The position numbers were made by a program, and so were the translations under genes. A stretch of DNA of 64,000 nt from Pseudidiomarina marina (GTDB lineage Bacteria > Pseudomonadota > Gammaproteobacteria > Enterobacterales > Alteromonadaceae): positions 372,001 through 436,000 of the forward strand of contig NZ_PIPZ01000001.1 of the NCBI RefSeq assembly GCF_003987045.1. Reading direction: 5' to 3'. The notes under the pieces were generated by a model that did no database searches, was not told the DNA's origin, and saw only the letters and a program-made list of their open reading frames with translations. Each line of letters starts with the position of its first letter. Positions within the stretch are counted from its first letter, which is position 1. This document shows positions 44,609-55,406 of the stretch, one piece after another.

Positions 44609-45058
44609 ATGCAGCTGAAAAAATATACAGACTATGGCTTGCGCATTTTGATGTATTTGGCGAGCTTTGAAGCAGATGAAAACTGCGCCGAGCCGAAGCT
44701 AGCCACAATTCGTGAAATCTGTGACACCTTTGGTCTGTCAGCCAACCATGTGAATAAAGTGGTACATCATTTGGGGCGATTAGAACTCATTGAAACGCGT
44801 CGAGGTAAGAACGGTGGATTTTTACTGGCGAAAAAACCGGAAGATATCTCACTTGCGTTTGTGATTCGCCAGCTTGAAGGCGATGAAAAATGGATTGAGT
44901 GTGAAAATCCATACTGTGTGGCGCTACCAGCGTGCGAACTGAAGGGTATTGTCGCACGTGGTAAAGAGTTGTTTTATGACTACCTAAGCCAGTATTCGCT
45001 TAAGAGTTTAATGGTGAAGGCGCCGCAGCTGCGACAGATTTTTTCAACAGCGTCGTAA
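44609..45058 (+). CDS. nsrR: Rrf2-family regulator, NsrR-like
   Basis: 149 residues from ATG 44609 (MQLKKYTDYGLRILMYLASF matches NsrR N termini); an upstream in-frame ATG at 44543 is rejected. Winged helix, then the Fe-S loop with ECENPYCVALPACELKG, giving C-x5-C-x5-C as in NsrR. Senses nitric oxide. Its end overlaps the converging VWA gene by 59 bases. Confidence 0.88.
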   Translation: MQLKKYTDYGLRILMYLASFEADENCAEPKLATIREICDTFGLSANHVNKVVHHLGRLELIETRRGKNGGFLLAKKPEDISLAFVIRQLEGDEKWIECENPYCVALPACELKGIVARGKELFYDYLSQYSLKSLMVKAPQLRQIFSTAS

Positions 45059-46211
45059 TGGCAGCGCTAATGCCGTCGAGAGTCAACGGATACATGCGTT
45101 GGCTCATCAACTGCTGCATTAAATCAATCGATTGATAGTAGCGCCAGTGACTGGTTGGCTGCGGGTTCAACCATACCGCATCGGTAAAATGGTTTAGTAG
45201 GCGTTGCATCCATACCGCGCCTGGCTCTTCATTCCAATGTTCGACGCTACCGCCGGGGTAGGCAATTTCATATGGCCCCATGGTGGCATCGCCGACAAAT
45301 ATCAGCTTGTAATCACGGCCATAGCGATTAATCAGCTCTAGCAGCGGTAGCTTTTCGTCGTAACGCCGATTATTGTCCTTCCAAACGTGCTCGTACACGC
45401 AATTGTGAAAATAGAAAAACTCGAGATGCTTGAATTCGTTGCGAGCGGCGGCGAATAATTGTTCGCACTCGTAAATGTAGTCATCCATTGAGCCACCGAC
45501 ATCAAATAGCAACAAGACTTTCACGGCGTTATGACGTTCTGGTTGCCATTGCAGATCGAGTAATCCGCCTTTTTGCGATGTAGCACGAATGGTGCCGTTT
45601 AAATCCAGCTCTTCGGCGGCGCCGGTGCGTGCAAACTTTCGTAGTTTGCGTAGCGCCAATTGCAGGTTTCGATTCGCTAACTCGGCGTCACCATCGAGAT
45701 CACGAAACTCACGTTTATCCCATACCTTCACGGCACGTCGTGCGTTGCTACCATCTTGGCCAATACGAATGCCTTCAGGATGATAACCGTAGGCGCCAAA
45801 CGGCGAGGTGCCGCCTGTACCAATCCATTTATTGCCACCAGCGTGTCGCTTTTGTTGTTCAGCGAGGCGCTCGCGGAAGGTTTTCAGCAGCTCATCAAGG
45901 CCGCCGAGTGATTGCAGTTTCGCTTTATCTTCGTCACTCAACTGCCGTTGCAGACTGCGCTCAAGCCAATCGGCGGGAATAGCTGCGGCTAAGTCCACCT
46001 GTTCAACGCCTTCAAAGTATTCAGCAAACGCCCGATCAAAACGATCGTACTGGCTTTCGTCTTTCACCAACACTAATCGGGCGAGGGTGTAAAAGTCATC
46101 CACGCTACCAAATACGACACCGCGCTCCAGCGCACCGAGCAAGTCTAAAAGCTCGGTGAGGCTGGTTTTGAGGCCGTGCTTACGCAGGCATAAGAAAAAC
46201 TCAATGAGCAT
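45000..46211 (-). CDS. VWA (CoxE-like) domain protein
   Basis: 403 residues. N-terminal helical CoxE-like part, then a von Willebrand A domain with LLLFDVGGSMDDY (MIDAS-like D-x-G-x-S) and IFVGDATMGPYE. Partner of the MoxR ATPase three bases upstream in the same operon. MoxR/VWA pairs act as chaperones inserting cofactors or metals into enzymes. Confidence 0.85.
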   Translation of the reverse strand: MLIEFFLCLRKHGLKTSLTELLDLLGALERGVVFGSVDDFYTLARLVLVKDESQYDRFDRAFAEYFEGVEQVDLAAAIPADWLERSLQRQLSDEDKAKLQSLGGLDELLKTFRERLAEQQKRHAGGNKWIGTGGTSPFGAYGYHPEGIRIGQDGSNARRAVKVWDKREFRDLDGDAELANRNLQLALRKLRKFARTGAAEELDLNGTIRATSQKGGLLDLQWQPERHNAVKVLLLFDVGGSMDDYIYECEQLFAAARNEFKHLEFFYFHNCVYEHVWKDNNRRYDEKLPLLELINRYGRDYKLIFVGDATMGPYEIAYPGGSVEHWNEEPGAVWMQRLLNHFTDAVWLNPQPTSHWRYYQSIDLMQQLMSQRMYPLTLDGISAAITTLLKKSVAAAAPSPLNS

Positions 46212-46214
46212 AAA

Positions 46215-47051
46215 TTAGGATGACTGACGGCGTGCCATAAACGCTAATTTTTCAACCAGCTGCACGTCTTGTTCGTTTTTCAGCAACGCACCAAACATCG
46301 GCATTAAGCCATTGCTCTTGGTAAGCTCCGCCGGTTTGATGTCTTCGGCCAACAACAGCTTCAACCAATCGATCAGCTCCGACGTTGACGGTTTCTTTTT
46401 CAAGCTTGGCACTTGGCGTAAATCAAAGAACACTTCGAGTGCGGTGCTAAGCAAGTCTTTGCGAATATCAGGGTAGTGCACCTGCACAATTTGCGCCAAA
46501 GTGTCGGCATCCGGAAACTTGATGTAGTGAAAGAAGCAACGGCGCAAAAACGCGTCCGGTAGTTCTTTCTCATTATTTGAGGTGATGATGACAATCGGGC
46601 GATGTTCGGCGCGTACTTGCTCGCCAGTCTCGTACACGTGAAATTCCATCTGATCGAGCTCGTGCAAGAGGTCATTCGGAAATTCGATGTCCGCCTTATC
46701 AATCTCATCGATGAGCAGTACGGGGCGTTCAGCCGCAGTAAAGGCTTGCCATAATTTGCCTGGCTTTATGTAGTTGGCAATGTCATGCACTTTATCGCTA
46801 CCGAGCTGGCTATCACGCAACCGCGATACGGCGTCGTACTCGTACAAGCCTTGTTGCGCTTTGGTTGTCGATTTAATTTGCCAACGAATCAGCGGCACCC
46901 CCAAACTGGCGGCGAGTTCTTCCGCCAGCCGGGTTTTACCAGTACCGGGTTCACCTTTGAGTAGCAGTGGCTTTTCGAGGGTTACTGCCGCATTGACCGC
47001 AAGGCCGAGGTCATCGGCCACGATATAGCTGTCGGTACTTTTAAAACTCAT
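46215..47051 (-). CDS. MoxR-family AAA+ ATPase
   Basis: 278 residues. Walker A GEPGTGKT, Walker B LLIDEIDKAD, sensor 1 IVITSNNEKELPDAFLRRC (also arginine finger region). Works with the VWA protein. Its ATG shares a base with the stop of the gene before it (TAATG). Confidence 0.88.
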   Translation of the reverse strand: MSFKSTDSYIVADDLGLAVNAAVTLEKPLLLKGEPGTGKTRLAEELAASLGVPLIRWQIKSTTKAQQGLYEYDAVSRLRDSQLGSDKVHDIANYIKPGKLWQAFTAAERPVLLIDEIDKADIEFPNDLLHELDQMEFHVYETGEQVRAEHRPIVIITSNNEKELPDAFLRRCFFHYIKFPDADTLAQIVQVHYPDIRKDLLSTALEVFFDLRQVPSLKKKPSTSELIDWLKLLLAEDIKPAELTKSNGLMPMFGALLKNEQDVQLVEKLAFMARRQSS

Positions 47052-47479
47052 TATTTGTACGCTCGGCCAGCTTCAACTAACTTGTTTGATGAATCGAGGT
47101 ATTTAGCGCCGTTTTTCTTCACTTTATCCAGTTCCATACGCTCAGAACCCAAATGCACTTCCTCTAATACTTCTTTCATTTCATCCACTTCATGGTCAAT
47201 ACGCTCAAGCGCGCGCTCAAGGGTATACGTCAATTGATGAATTTCTGCCATTTTCTGCGGCGTTAATTCGCCTTGCAGTTCAGCGTTCAAAAGCTTGTTG
47301 TACTCACGCAAGTTATTTAGCGCCTGAACAAGATTTTCCGAAGGCTTGCCTTTGTAATGATCAGGGCGCTCTTGTTCTTCATGTTTGTGATCTTTTTTAC
47401 CATCGTCATGAGCCATGACAGGTGCTGCTGCAAACGCAAAGGAAAGCGCAATGGCGCTTGCAATTGATAAAAGTTTCAT
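47051..47479 (-). CDS. Periplasmic DUF6746-like protein
   Basis: 142 residues. Signal peptide (to about APVMA, residue 23), then a His/Asp/Lys-rich segment HDDGKKDHKHEEQERPDHYK and a helical domain (LVQALNNLREYNKLLNAEL, IHQLTYTLERALERIDHEV). Assigned to DUF6746 by memory and so uncertain. First gene of the operon with moxR and VWA; a Fur-like site lies 30 bases upstream. Confidence 0.55.
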   Translation of the reverse strand: MKLLSIASAIALSFAFAAAPVMAHDDGKKDHKHEEQERPDHYKGKPSENLVQALNNLREYNKLLNAELQGELTPQKMAEIHQLTYTLERALERIDHEVDEMKEVLEEVHLGSERMELDKVKKNGAKYLDSSNKLVEAGRAYK

Positions 47480-47508
47480 AGGTGCTCCTTGTAAGCGAAA
47501 TTCAGTTC

Positions 47509-47527
47509 GTTAATGAGAATCGTTATC
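47509..47527 (-). promoter_or_regulatory. Fur-box-like site
   Basis: GATAACGATTCTCATTAAC (minus strand) matches the 19-bp Fur consensus at 15 of 19 positions. It lies 30 bases before the DUF6746-like gene. Confidence 0.55.
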
Positions 47528-47584
47528 AACAAATTACCATTTTTTGTCGGTGTCGCCAACTGTTTATACCCGCTTATTCTCGAA

Positions 47585-48652
47585 TTAGGCGCCGGGCGTA
47601 AACTCGCAGTCAGTAAATAATTGTTGCCAAAATTCAACGTGGTTACGGGTTTCTGCAACCAGTTGATCATCAAGTGCGGCGATATGCCGCAGGTAGTTAT
47701 TCCACTTAACCAGGGTGGGTTGTGTTTGCAATAATTCTGGTTCTGCATAAAGTGCATCTAAATACGCTTCAAGTTGCTGAGCTTGCCGCACCAGCGCACT
47801 AATGTGTTGTTGTACTGGGCCGCTAAAGCGTGCAATAAAAACCTGTCGTAAAACGCGCGCGCGTTCCGGTACACCTTTGCTTAAACAGCCCGCTTCCGCG
47901 CTTATGTTAATCACTAAGGGGTTGAGCTGTTGTAGGTATTGTTGGTTATCGAATAACGCTCGCCATAATTGGCTTAAGTAGGCGCTTTTCGCCAATGCTT
48001 CAAGGGCTTGTTCGAGCTGATTTTCTGCTGGCAATTCAGCGTCGTTATTTAGCGTGTTTAAAATGATATTGAAGGCTTGAAAAAGTGGCGCGAGCTGTGC
48101 GCCTTCAACTTCAGGTAATGCTCTGTCTGCCTTACGCAAAACATTGCGCAGGCTATCATCTGAAACAATCGCCTGCATACGCAATTGCGGCATCGTGGCT
48201 TGCTTTGCTTGTGCCTGTTGGCGTACACGCTGTGCAAGTTCGGGCTCGCTGGTTTCTAATTGTTCGGCACAGTCGTACAACGCATCTAACAACTCGCGAT
48301 CGTGATAATAACGCATTACACCACTGGTTAATCGGCCGAGTGAGCTGTTACGTTCGGCTATGAGCGAACCGGCGCGACAGGTATCCAATCGCATTGAGTC
48401 TAACAATGATAATTGCAGACGCGGAATCGTCACACGCAGTTCGCGGGCAGCGGGAATCTGTTCTGGTGTTTGTGGCTGATAGGGCATTGCTTCGCGCGAC
48501 AACGTATTGGCAACCCGCTGCTGGTAATCATGCAGTTGCATTAGACCGCTTGGCGCAGGGCTGCAGGCGGTTGCCGCTAGCAATAGGATAACCGCCGCAC
48601 CCACCCGTCTAGCGTAGCCAATAAGTTGTTTTAGCGTTACAATCTGTGTCAT
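47585..48652 (-). CDS. DUF3080 lipoprotein
   Basis: 355 residues. Signal peptide with lipobox LAATAC (Cys near residue 30), so an outer- or inner-membrane lipoprotein. The rest is alpha-helical with repeated Gln/Leu heptads and four further Cys. Resembles DUF3080 proteins of Alteromonadales; function unknown. Divergent from ribE with 24 bases between. Confidence 0.7.
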   Translation of the reverse strand: MTQIVTLKQLIGYARRVGAAVILLLAATACSPAPSGLMQLHDYQQRVANTLSREAMPYQPQTPEQIPAARELRVTIPRLQLSLLDSMRLDTCRAGSLIAERNSSLGRLTSGVMRYYHDRELLDALYDCAEQLETSEPELAQRVRQQAQAKQATMPQLRMQAIVSDDSLRNVLRKADRALPEVEGAQLAPLFQAFNIILNTLNNDAELPAENQLEQALEALAKSAYLSQLWRALFDNQQYLQQLNPLVINISAEAGCLSKGVPERARVLRQVFIARFSGPVQQHISALVRQAQQLEAYLDALYAEPELLQTQPTLVKWNNYLRHIAALDDQLVAETRNHVEFWQQLFTDCEFTPGA

Positions 48653-48676
48653 TCATAAAGCCTTTAAAGAGACATC

Positions 48677-49282
48677 ATGTTTACTGGAATTGTACAAACT
48701 CAGGCGACGGTTGCCCAGTTACACGATCGCGACAACTTTCGCCAACTCACTGTCGAAGTTTCACCAGAGTTTCTGCATAACGTAGCGCTAGGCGCAAGTA
48801 TTGCGATTAACGGTTGTTGTTTAACCGTAGTGGCATTTACTGAAACCACTGTGAGTTTTGACATTATTGATGAAACCTTACGGTTAACTAACATTGGCAG
48901 ATTAGCGGTGGGTGATAAAGTCAATTTTGAGCGCTCATTAAAAGTTGGCGATGAAATGGGTGGTCATTATGTATCGGGTCATATTCATTGCACCGGCGCC
49001 ATTGTGAAACGTGAGCGCAGCACCGATAATCTGGCATTGTGGATTGAGTTTCCTGAATCGTTCAAGGCCTATGTATTGGCGAAAGGCTTTATTAGTGTCA
49101 ACGGTGCAAGTTTAACGGTCGGGCAAGTCGAAAGTAACCGTTTTAGCTTACATTTGATTCCAGAAACACTGCGTTTAACCAATTTGGAACATGCTGACAT
49201 CGTCAATCTTGAATTCGATCAGCAAACCATGACCATTGTTGAAACCGTTGAACGAGTGTTAAATCAACGCGGCGTTATGTAA
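48677..49282 (+). CDS. ribE: Riboflavin synthase alpha chain
   Basis: 201 residues. MFTGIVQTQATVAQL start, duplicated beta-barrel domains with GCCLTVV near residue 50 and the second-domain equivalent GASLTVG, and GHIHCTG in the active site. Dismutates two 6,7-dimethyl-8-ribityllumazine to riboflavin. Monocistronic or with the following gene. Confidence 0.95.
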   Translation: MFTGIVQTQATVAQLHDRDNFRQLTVEVSPEFLHNVALGASIAINGCCLTVVAFTETTVSFDIIDETLRLTNIGRLAVGDKVNFERSLKVGDEMGGHYVSGHIHCTGAIVKRERSTDNLALWIEFPESFKAYVLAKGFISVNGASLTVGQVESNRFSLHLIPETLRLTNLEHADIVNLEFDQQTMTIVETVERVLNQRGVM

Positions 49283-49296
49283 CGAGGTAGAACGGT

Positions 49297-49833
49297 GTGG
49301 AAAACAACGAACATATTATTAAGTTGCAGTTACGCACCGTCGAACAACTGTTCAACTCGTTTGATCCATCGCCGTTTGTTGGACGCGATCTAGATCCTGC
49401 TGCCGAGGAGTTCATCTTAGGATGGGCGCAAGAACATCCCCGTCATGGTTCATTTAAGCTACAAATTACAGTGACCGAAGTTGCCGATATTGAACGCGCT
49501 CAATCGCGAGTTAGTGACGCGGTACGAAGTTACTTTACTGCAAGTGTCGCGCGTTCAGGTCAAGAGTTCAGCCGCCTGATGCGCCGCGGACGATTCAGTT
49601 TACTGGTCGGTGTTATCTTCTTGATTATCTGCTTTGGCGCAAGTGATGCGCTTCAGCACTATTTTCCACACTCGAAGCCATTGGATTTTGTATCTGAAGG
49701 ACTTCTCATCGTGTGTTGGGTCGCGATGTGGCAGCCGTTACAAATATTTTTGTACGAATGGTGGCCGCTCTTTCGCCACAAACAATTACTTCAGCGGTTA
49801 GCTGCTATGCGTGTTGAAGTGGTTCAACGTTAA
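49297..49833 (+). CDS. Hypothetical two-span membrane protein
   Basis: 178 residues, GTG start 49297 with GAGGT upstream. Soluble N-terminal part (VEQLFNSFDPSPFVGRDLDPAAE), helices at about 102-120 and 130-150, C-terminal basic tail. Unknown family. The DPSPF region resembles small conserved proteins near ribE but I cannot name it. Overlaps the CPXCG gene end by 4 bases. Confidence 0.6.
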   Translation: MENNEHIIKLQLRTVEQLFNSFDPSPFVGRDLDPAAEEFILGWAQEHPRHGSFKLQITVTEVADIERAQSRVSDAVRSYFTASVARSGQEFSRLMRRGRFSLLVGVIFLIICFGASDALQHYFPHSKPLDFVSEGLLIVCWVAMWQPLQIFLYEWWPLFRHKQLLQRLAAMRVEVVQR

Positions 49834-50039
49834 TAGAAATTCTCGTCGTCGCTGGCGACGCGGACAAATATTTTGTCGTTAACTTCGTCGAGTTTCACTA
49901 ACAAGTGAATGTCGGCGCCGCAGGCGCGGCATTCATCTTGATAATCTTGATCGCCCGCTGAGGCGTCAATACTCACGTGAACGTGATGCCCGCAGTAGGG
50001 GCAGCGTAAGCCGGCGTCATACAGTTTGTCGGCGTTCAT
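49830..50039 (-). CDS. CPXCG motif zinc-ribbon protein
   Basis: 69 residues from ATG 50039 (GGAGGT). Two CPYCG / CRACG knuckles (LRCPYCGHHVHV, DECRACGADIHL) form a zinc ribbon as in the CPXCG-motif cysteine-rich family. Function unknown. Confidence 0.8.
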   Translation of the reverse strand: MNADKLYDAGLRCPYCGHHVHVSIDASAGDQDYQDECRACGADIHLLVKLDEVNDKIFVRVASDDENFY

Positions 50040-50149
50040 GAATACCTCCAAGTGCTATTCAGTAACTACCTTTGAGTATGGCTTAGAATTGAAATTTTGC
50101 TTGGAAGTTCACTCGAATTTAACCCAATTTGGCGTAGGCAAAACCTAAC

Positions 50150-51067
50150 TTATTGAATTCCAAATAATAGTGCGATGCCACCTACAGCAATAAGTGCACC
50201 GACAATGCTGCGCGCTGATAATGGCTGGCCTCGCAGCCACTGAATAGGAATGAGCCATAGTGGCGCGGTGGCAAGCAAGGTTTGTGCCAGGCCTGGGTTG
50301 ATGTAGGCAATCGCGGTCTGCTGCAGCCAAATGGCTAAGAAGGTGCCCATGACAATTGCCACGAGCAGCCATGGAATAGAAGTATGGCGCAGCGCTGAGC
50401 GGGTGGATTGAATCAAGCTGGGTTTGAGTAGCAGTAAAGCAATGGTCAACGCGAAAGTGCCGGCGAGCAATCGCAGCAACGCCGCATTTAACGGACTCAT
50501 TTCAAATTCTTGTAAGGCATGAAACGACATGACGAGGCCCAAGGCCTGACAGAGTGCGGCACCGACACCTGCGGCAATGCCACTCATATTCAGTTGCACG
50601 CGCTCGGCACTTTTCGGCTTCTCGCTGATGACCACAAAAATACCGCTAATAATCACCAAAGCAGCAACCACTTCGAACCAGCGCATACCTTGTGCCAACA
50701 GTATCCATGCAAGCAATGCGGCAAATGGTGGCGCAAGATATTCAAGTAGCATGGTGTGCCAAGGGCCCAAGCGTCGCAAAGCAGCGAAATACAGGGTATC
50801 ACCTAGAGTTATACCGATAACGCCGCTCGCAAGTAGCAGGTAAGTCGCGAGGTTACCTTCAATCGCTAATAACTGACCGGTAAACCAACCAGCCAGCACC
50901 AATAGTGGACAAGCGACGATGCCTTTCACCAGATTCAGTTGGGCAGCCGACAAATAACTGCCAGCTTGGCTATATAAAAGGGTCGCCAGCGCCCAAAATA
51001 ACGCAGCGGTTAATGCGGCCAGAGGGCCAATGATTGTGGCGGTTAGGGTTTCCATGGCGGGCATCAT
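50150..51067 (-). CDS. EamA/DMT-family transporter
   Basis: 305 residues with ten membrane segments in two EamA repeats (ALLWALATLLYSQAG... and LLATAPLWLIPIQWLRG). Metabolite exporter of unknown substrate. Start at 51067, or the later ATG at 51055; no strong ribosome-binding site. Confidence 0.85.
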   Translation of the reverse strand: MMPAMETLTATIIGPLAALTAALFWALATLLYSQAGSYLSAAQLNLVKGIVACPLLVLAGWFTGQLLAIEGNLATYLLLASGVIGITLGDTLYFAALRRLGPWHTMLLEYLAPPFAALLAWILLAQGMRWFEVVAALVIISGIFVVISEKPKSAERVQLNMSGIAAGVGAALCQALGLVMSFHALQEFEMSPLNAALLRLLAGTFALTIALLLLKPSLIQSTRSALRHTSIPWLLVAIVMGTFLAIWLQQTAIAYINPGLAQTLLATAPLWLIPIQWLRGQPLSARSIVGALIAVGGIALLFGIQ

Positions 51068-51141
51068 ACGCTATAGTGTGGCCTTTCAAAATAACAAGTG
51101 ACACTTGGTAGGTGCCACCACTGTAAAAAGGACAGAAAATA

Positions 51142-53058
51142 ATGCCTGTAGTAACGCTCCCCGACGGAAGTAAACGTTCATTCGACAAGCCTGTTTCTAT
51201 TCTCGACGTTGCCCAAGATATTGGCCCTGGTTTAGCCAAAGCGACTGTGGCCGGGCGTATAAATGGTGAATTAGCTGATGCTTGTGACTTAATTACCGAT
51301 GACGCGACCGTTCAGATCATTACGCCAAAAGACGACGATGGTATTCATATTATTCGTCACAGCTGTGCGCATTTGCTAGGCCATGCCCTGAAGCAAATGT
51401 TCCCAGATGCAAAAATGGCGATTGGTCCGGTTATCGATAACGGTTTTTATTATGACGTCGATATGGAGCACACGTTAACTGCAGATGATTTGCAAGCGCT
51501 CGAAAAGCGTATGCTTGAGCTGGCAAAAACTGAATACGACGTGGTGAAAAAGAAGGTGAGCTGGGCCGAAGCCCGTGAAACGTTCGTGAGCCGCCATGAG
51601 CCGTATAAAATTGAAATTTTAGATGATGATATTAGTCGCGATGATCGTCCGGGTTTGTATCATCACGAAGAATACGTCGACATGTGTCGTGGTCCGCACG
51701 TACCCAATATGCGTTTTTGCCAACACTTCAAAATTATGAAGGTGGCAGGTGCCTACTGGCGTGGTAAATCTGACAACAAAATGTTGCAGCGTATTTATGG
51801 CACCGCGTGGGCTGATAAGAAGCAATTGAAAGCGTATTTGCAGCGCTTAGAAGAAGCGGAAAAACGCGACCACCGTAAAATTGGTAAAACCCAAGACTTG
51901 TTCCATTGGCAAGAAGAAGCACCAGGTATGGTGTTCTGGCATAACAATGGTTGGACAGTGTTCCTTGAGCTTGAGCGTTTTATTCGTGAAAAGTTACGCG
52001 AGTATCAGTATCAGGAAGTAAAAGGTCCGTTGATGATGGACCGCGTGTTGTGGGAGCGTTCTGGCCACTGGGAGAAGTTCTCAGAGCTGATGTTTACCAC
52101 CGCATCAGAAAACCGTGAATATGCGATTAAACCGATGAACTGCCCAGGTCACGTGCAGATTTTCAATCAAGGGCTAAAATCTTACCGTGATTTGCCACTG
52201 CGTATGGCTGAGTTCGGTTCGTGTCACCGGAATGAGCCATCAGGCGCATTGCACGGCTTGATGCGTGTACGTGGTTTTACCCAAGATGATGCGCATATTT
52301 TCTGTACCGATGCACAAGTGCAAGAAGAAGTGAGTGGCTGTATTAAGATGGTGTACGAAACCTATAAAACGTTTGGTTTCGACAACATCGTGGTCAAGCT
52401 ATCAACGCGTCCAGAAAAGCGCTTGGGCGACGACGCCACTTGGGATCACGCCGAACAAGCGTTAGCCGATGCCCTGAAGAGTAACGGCATTGAGTTTGAG
52501 TACTTGCCGGGTGAGGGCGCGTTCTATGGTCCGAAAATTGAATTTACCCTGCATGACTGTCTAGGTCGTGCTTGGCAGTGCGGTACTGTGCAACTCGACT
52601 TCGCGTTACCAGGTCGATTAGGCGCGACTTATGTGGGCGAAGATAACGAGCGTCACACACCGGTGATGATTCACCGTGCCATTTTGGGCTCACTTGAGCG
52701 CTTTATGGGAATTATCATTGAAGAATATGCGGGATATTTCCCGACTTGGTTGGCACCAACGCAGGTTGTGGTGATGAATATTACCGATAATCAGCGCGAT
52801 TATGCCATCAAAACAGTAAAAGAATTGAATAAACTTGGATTTAGAGCCATTGCTGACTTGAGAAATGAGAAAATAGGCTTTAAAATCCGCGAGCACACTC
52901 TAAAACGTGTTCCATACTTATTGGTTGTCGGCGATAAAGAAGTCGAAAACCAGGCGGTTGCGGTGCGTACTCGTCGTGGTGAAGACCATGGTGTTAAAGG
53001 GCTACAGCAGTTTATTGCTGAGCTCAGCGACGAAGTAAACAGCCGCAAAATTAGTTAA
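51142..53058 (+). CDS. thrS: Threonyl-tRNA synthetase
   Basis: 638 residues, full length. TGS domain at the start, editing domain with [12 protein letters not shown], then class II core with MNCPGH (motif 1/Zn Cys), [22 protein letters not shown] (motif 2) and a C-terminal anticodon-binding domain. First gene of the thrS-infC-rpmI-rplT operon. Confidence 0.97.
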   Translation: MPVVTLPDGSKRSFDKPVSILDVAQDIGPGLAKATVAGRINGELADACDLITDDATVQIITPKDDDGIHIIRHSCAHLLGHALKQMFPDAKMAIGPVIDNGFYYDVDMEHTLTADDLQALEKRMLELAKTEYDVVKKKVSWAEARETFVSRHEPYKIEILDDDISRDDRPGLYHHEEYVDMCRGPHVPNMRFCQHFKIMKVAGAYWRGKSDNKMLQRIYGTAWADKKQLKAYLQRLEEAEKRDHRKIGKTQDLFHWQEEAPGMVFWHNNGWTVFLELERFIREKLREYQYQEVKGPLMMDRVLWERSGHWEKFSELMFTTASENREYAIKPMNCPGHVQIFNQGLKSYRDLPLRMAEFGSCHRNEPSGALHGLMRVRGFTQDDAHIFCTDAQVQEEVSGCIKMVYETYKTFGFDNIVVKLSTRPEKRLGDDATWDHAEQALADALKSNGIEFEYLPGEGAFYGPKIEFTLHDCLGRAWQCGTVQLDFALPGRLGATYVGEDNERHTPVMIHRAILGSLERFMGIIIEEYAGYFPTWLAPTQVVVMNITDNQRDYAIKTVKELNKLGFRAIADLRNEKIGFKIREHTLKRVPYLLVVGDKEVENQAVAVRTRRGEDHGVKGLQQFIAELSDEVNSRKIS

Positions 53059-53077
53059 TTGACTGGAGGAATGACCC

Positions 53078-53620
53078 ATTAAAGGCGGAAAAAGAACTCA
53101 GAAAGCTGGTGACAAAAATCGGATCAACGAAGAAATTCGCGTCAATGAAGTACGACTCATTGGTGTTGAAGGTGAACAGATTGGCGTCGTAGGTATTCAA
53201 GAAGCTCTTACTGCAGCCGAAGAGGCTGGTGTTGATCTGGTGGAAATTAGCCCAAATGCGGAGCCACCAGTTTGTCGTCTGATGGATTATGGTAAGTTCC
53301 TCTACGAGAAAGCTAAGAACGCGAAAGAGCAAAAGAAAAACCAGAAACAGATCCAGGTGAAGGAAGTTAAATTCCGTCCTGGAACTGACGAGGGCGATTA
53401 TCAGGTAAAACTGCGCAACCTGACTCGCTTTCTGGAGGGAGGTGACAAAACGAAAGTCACTATCCGTTTCCGTGGCCGGGAAATGGCACATCAAGAGTTG
53501 GGTATCGAACTGCTAGAGCGCATTAAGAATGACCTAGCCGAAATTTCAACTTGCGAATCGTTCCCAAGACGTGCTGAGGGTCGCCAGATGATTATGGTTC
53601 TGGCCCCTGCTAAGAAGTAA
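53078..53620 (+). CDS. infC: Translation initiation factor IF-3 (AUU start)
   Basis: 180 residues from ATT 53078: (I/M)[19 protein letters not shown] matches IF-3. GGAGG at 53065-53069 lies ten bases upstream. The start is AUU, as in E. coli infC, which lets IF-3 repress its own translation. The only ATG in frame is at 53240, which would lose the N-terminal domain. [15 protein letters not shown]-type motif ([12 protein letters not shown]) marks the linker. Confidence 0.95.
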   Translation: MKGGKRTQKAGDKNRINEEIRVNEVRLIGVEGEQIGVVGIQEALTAAEEAGVDLVEISPNAEPPVCRLMDYGKFLYEKAKNAKEQKKNQKQIQVKEVKFRPGTDEGDYQVKLRNLTRFLEGGDKTKVTIRFRGREMAHQELGIELLERIKNDLAEISTCESFPRRAEGRQMIMVLAPAKK

Positions 53621-53713
53621 CTGTGGTACACAAGTAGGGCGGTTTTTTACTTGAACAAGTAAGAACCAAACTCACCCTGTTACACTTTTAATTAACAATG
53701 CGGAGTAATTTTC

Positions 53714-53911
53714 ATGCCGAAAATGAAATCCAAGAAAGGCGCATCGAAGCGCTTTAAGAAAACCGCTTCAGGCGGCTTCAAATGTAAACAGTCTCATTTG
53801 CGTCACATCCTGACCAAAAAGAGCTCAAAGCGGAAGCGTCACCTACGTGCGAAGAGCATGGTGCACGAGTCTGATGTTGGCTTAGTTCAGCGTATGTTAC
53901 CATTCGCGTAA
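53714..53911 (+). CDS. rpmI: 50S ribosomal protein L35
   Basis: 65 residues: [20 protein letters not shown], then [18 protein letters not shown]. 93 bases after infC; the gap is the probable L20 autoregulatory leader. Confidence 0.97.
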   Translation: MPKMKSKKGASKRFKKTASGGFKCKQSHLRHILTKKSSKRKRHLRAKSMVHESDVGLVQRMLPFA

Positions 53912-53927
53912 GGGAAGGAGATAGCAA

Positions 53928-54281
53928 ATGGCACGAGTAAAACGTGGTGTGATCGCGCGTGCGCGTCACAAGAAAGTCCTGAAGCAGGCGAAAGGTTATT
54001 ATGGTGCTCGTTCACGCGTTTATCGCGTAGCGAAGCAAGCTGTTATCAAAGCAGGTCAGTACGCATACCGCGACCGCCGTGCGAAGAAACGTCAATTCCG
54101 TCAATTGTGGATTGTTCGTATCAACGCTGCAGCGCGTCAAAACGGTTTGTCATACAGCCGCTTTATCAATGGCTTGAAAAAAGCATCTGTAGAAATCGAT
54201 CGTAAAATCCTTGCTGACATCGCAGTTCACGACCAAAACGGTTTTGCTGCCTTGGTAGAGAAAGCGAAAGGCTCTCTGTAA
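53928..54281 (+). CDS. rplT: 50S ribosomal protein L20
   Basis: 117 residues: [40 protein letters not shown]. Binds 23S rRNA and represses the infC-rpmI-rplT mRNA in relatives. A terminator follows. Confidence 0.97.
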   Translation: MARVKRGVIARARHKKVLKQAKGYYGARSRVYRVAKQAVIKAGQYAYRDRRAKKRQFRQLWIVRINAAARQNGLSYSRFINGLKKASVEIDRKILADIAVHDQNGFAALVEKAKGSL

Positions 54282-54300
54282 GCAGGTTGAAAAGTTGAAA

Positions 54301-54327
54301 AAGGGAGCGTAACTGCTCCCTTTTTTT
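54301..54327 (+). terminator. Rho-independent terminator after rplT
   Basis: AAGGGAGC (54301-54308), loop GTAACT, GCTCCCTT (54315-54322), then T-run. Separates rplT from pheS and could act as an attenuator for pheST, but no Phe-rich leader peptide was found. Confidence 0.88.
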
Positions 54328-54397
54328 GTGCTTTTTCGGTATCATTGAGCACTTTATTTAGTTTTGAAAAATCATCGTGAAACCGCACGGGTCATAA

Positions 54398-55390
<993 letters not shown>

Positions 55391-55406
55391 TTAGCCGGGT
55401 AAGCAG

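Noticed and set aside
51068-51141. Riboswitch or T-box before thrS
   Set aside because: Only a short TGGTAGGTGCCACCA-type hairpin; no T-box consensus, and T-boxes are not expected in this group.
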